This document shows positions 62,642 through 64,000 of a stretch of DNA of 64,000 bases, piece after piece (position 1 is the stretch's first letter; each line of letters starts with the position of its first letter). The stretch is from NCBI RefSeq assembly GCF_001428435.1, contig NZ_LMSO01000012.1, positions 62,001 to 126,000 on the forward strand, given 5' to 3'. A program made the position numbers and the translations under genes. The stretch comes from Arthrobacter sp. Soil782 (lineage in GTDB: Bacteria; Actinomycetota; Actinomycetes; Actinomycetales; Micrococcaceae). The notes under the pieces are model-generated. The model worked only from the letters and a program-made list of their open reading frames with translations. It did no database searches and was not told where the DNA came from.

Positions 62642-63181
62642 TCAGCGGTTGAAGATGCCGTCAAGTAGGTTCTTGGGTCGCTGCTGCTCACCCTGGTTGG
62701 CGCCAAGCACAATCACTGCGCCGCTGAGCGCGGGAAGAATCCACTGAAGGGTTTTCAGCTGCGACTGGGCTTTCTTCAGCTCCTCCGGCGCTCCGGGCTT
62801 GGGCTCAGTTGCGCCGGCAGCTCCGTGCTGGCTCAGTTCGCCCACTTTCTTGCCGAGCATGCCCGAGTAAAGGGATGCTGCCATGCCGACCACCGTGATC
62901 GCTGACTTCACCACAGTGTTGGCAACAGCGCCGGATTGACCGGCAAGCCGTCCCTTGTTTGCTGCGATAAGGCCAATGCCACCCACTGCGTGTGCACCGA
63001 ACGCCGCGATCTGCACCGGAGTCCAGCGTGCCCAGCCGATGGTGGAAAGACGGGTGCGTTCCGTCGGGTCCTTGGCTTCGGCCGCTGCGCCGTTCAGGCC
63101 GACGGCGCCCATGAGCGATCCGCCGAACCAAGCCGCAGCACTGAGATCGTGTAGGGACCGTACAAGCGTGTTTCCTGCCAT
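62642..63181 (-). CDS. Small membrane protein of unknown function
   Basis: About 179 residues with four hydrophobic segments. The start NTLVRSLHDLSAAAWFGGSLMGAVGLNGAA resembles copper-resistance/cytochrome-b561-like membrane families but is not assignable. ATG at 63181 with AAGGAGA upstream, well spaced. It ends before a strong terminator. Function unknown. Confidence 0.7.
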   Translation of the reverse strand: MAGNTLVRSLHDLSAAAWFGGSLMGAVGLNGAAAEAKDPTERTRLSTIGWARWTPVQIAAFGAHAVGGIGLIAANKGRLAGQSGAVANTVVKSAITVVGMAASLYSGMLGKKVGELSQHGAAGATEPKPGAPEELKKAQSQLKTLQWILPALSGAVIVLGANQGEQQRPKNLLDGIFNR

Positions 63182-63316
63182 GATGCTCTCCTTAGACTTG
63201 GGTGTGCCGTAGACCGATGGGGATGTTTGGAAAACGGCTCCCTTAATGTTTATCAGCATGCTTAGCATTTTGCGAGTGATCGGGTGGAAAATTTCGCCCG
63301 GCAGTAGGATCGACGG

Positions 63317-64000
63317 GTGCTACCGTTCCTGCTATTGGCCACCCGTGCCGAGGATGCTGCTGCCGAAGGCGAATACCGGAGCTTTCTCCGTTTCACTGGA
63401 CTGGCGCCGTCGAACCTTCACCGCATCCGGGTGGAGCAGGAGCCGCTGCCTGCCCTCCGCCTCGAGGATTATTCGGGAATCTTCCTGGGTGGAAGTCCCT
63501 TCAACTCGTCTGATGCGGAGGACACCAAGTCTCCGACGCAGCACCGGGTGGAACGGGAGCTTGGTGAGCTGCTCGATCGCGTGGTCGAAAACGATTTTCC
63601 GTTCCTTGGTGCCTGCTACGGCGTGGGAACACTTGGCCGGCACCAGGGCGCCGTCATTGACCGCACCTTTGCGGAGCCCATTGGTCCCACCGAAATCACA
63701 GTGAACGACGACGGCGCAGCGGACCCGCTGCTTGCCGGTCTTCCGCTTCGCTTCGATGCATTTGTTGGGCACAAGGAGGCGTGCGCAACGCTTCCGGCGG
63801 GCGCGGTGTTGCTGGCGTCGTCGTCCGCCTGCCCGGTGCAGATGTTCCGGGTGAAGCAGAACCTCTACGCCACCCAGTTCCATCCCGAACTCGACGTGGA
63901 GGCGCTCGTCGAACGCATCCGCATCTACCGTCATGCGGGCTACTTTCCGCCTGATCAGGCAGAGGCCGTGATCGAGCGTGCCGGCAGTGCTTCTGTCACG
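63317..64000 (+). CDS. Class I glutamine amidotransferase (GMP synthase-like), 3' end outside window
   Basis: The frame is open to the window end and covers 228 codons without a stop. It shows the GATase triad: the nucleophile Cys in PFLGACYGVGTLG and the His-Glu pair in ATQFHPELD. Family members transfer ammonia from glutamine or have diverged to peptide or glutamyl-amide hydrolysis. The GTG at 63317 is chosen as the start because the following LPFLLLATRAEDAAAEGEY matches the usual N-terminus; no strong SD is visible. Confidence 0.85.
   Translation, partial: MLPFLLLATRAEDAAAEGEYRSFLRFTGLAPSNLHRIRVEQEPLPALRLEDYSGIFLGGSPFNSSDAEDTKSPTQHRVERELGELLDRVVENDFPFLGACYGVGTLGRHQGAVIDRTFAEPIGPTEITVNDDGAADPLLAGLPLRFDAFVGHKEACATLPAGAVLLASSSACPVQMFRVKQNLYATQFHPELDVEALVERIRIYRHAGYFPPDQAEAVIERAGSASVT

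Overview
The window is GC-rich chromosomal DNA with purine-rich AGGAG/GGAGG ribosome-binding sites and many GTG starts. Protein families such as DUF4193, DUF3817, a resuscitation-promoting factor with LysM, and a glutathione-independent formaldehyde dehydrogenase point to a high-GC Gram-positive bacterium. The best guess is Micrococcaceae, Arthrobacter in the broad sense. This is an inference from gene content; no rRNA or tRNA gene is present to confirm it. I see no phage, plasmid, insertion sequence or CRISPR array.

Region 1 (1-12.7 kb): the end of a lipoprotein gene, a decayed thioredoxin-reductase-like remnant, a DUF2231-Rieske protein, and a three-gene overlapping run (aldehyde dehydrogenase, HldE-type heptose kinase/nucleotidyltransferase, frameshifted glycosyltransferase). 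Then come an LD-carboxypeptidase, an MdoB-like phosphoglycerol transferase, and several membrane proteins (DUF808, ferritin-like/VIT, two DUF202, AI-2E family). Region 2 (12.7-23.2 kb): a sodium:solute symporter divergent from an XRE-cupin regulator, a sugar-type ABC importer whose binding protein and permeases face each other, a VOC protein, then a ureohydrolase translationally overlapped with a ThDP enzyme. The last pair suggests arginine/guanidino-compound catabolism.

Region 3 (23.2-34.2 kb) is an arabinan utilisation locus: a LacI regulator, an exported GH43, a divergent importer operon (binding protein, two permeases), cytosolic GH43, YesL-like protein, GH51 arabinofuranosidase and a GH43 lipoprotein. 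Three AACGTT-centred palindromes lie in the divergent promoter region, which also holds an unusual array of 10-bp motifs on a 19-bp period. The model is outside cleavage by the GH43 enzymes, uptake of oligomers, and inside cleavage by GH43 and GH51. No ABC ATPase is present, so a shared ATPase encoded elsewhere is expected.

Region 4 (34.2-49.2 kb): a type III polyketide synthase-methyltransferase-FAD monooxygenase operon, apparently expressed from a leaderless promoter, two lipoproteins, Tex, an Rpf-LysM protein with a long leader, formaldehyde dehydrogenase and small conserved genes. Region 5 (49.2-64 kb): a UvrA-like protein, a SWIM-SNF2 helicase, DUF488, a MarR/EamA pair sharing a striking double palindrome, DUF2254, a two-MarR unit facing an unknown gene with its own operator, a spore-photoproduct-lyase-like radical SAM protein, an SDR gene reduced by a large internal deletion, and a glutamine amidotransferase cut by the window end.

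Three genes are clearly broken (thioredoxin reductase, glycosyltransferase, SDR), showing local gene loss. The most testable new items are the 19-bp-period array, the palindrome-controlled leaderless EamA promoter, the CTAG-type operators around the unknown gene at 60.8 kb, and the tandem hairpins at 35.2 kb.
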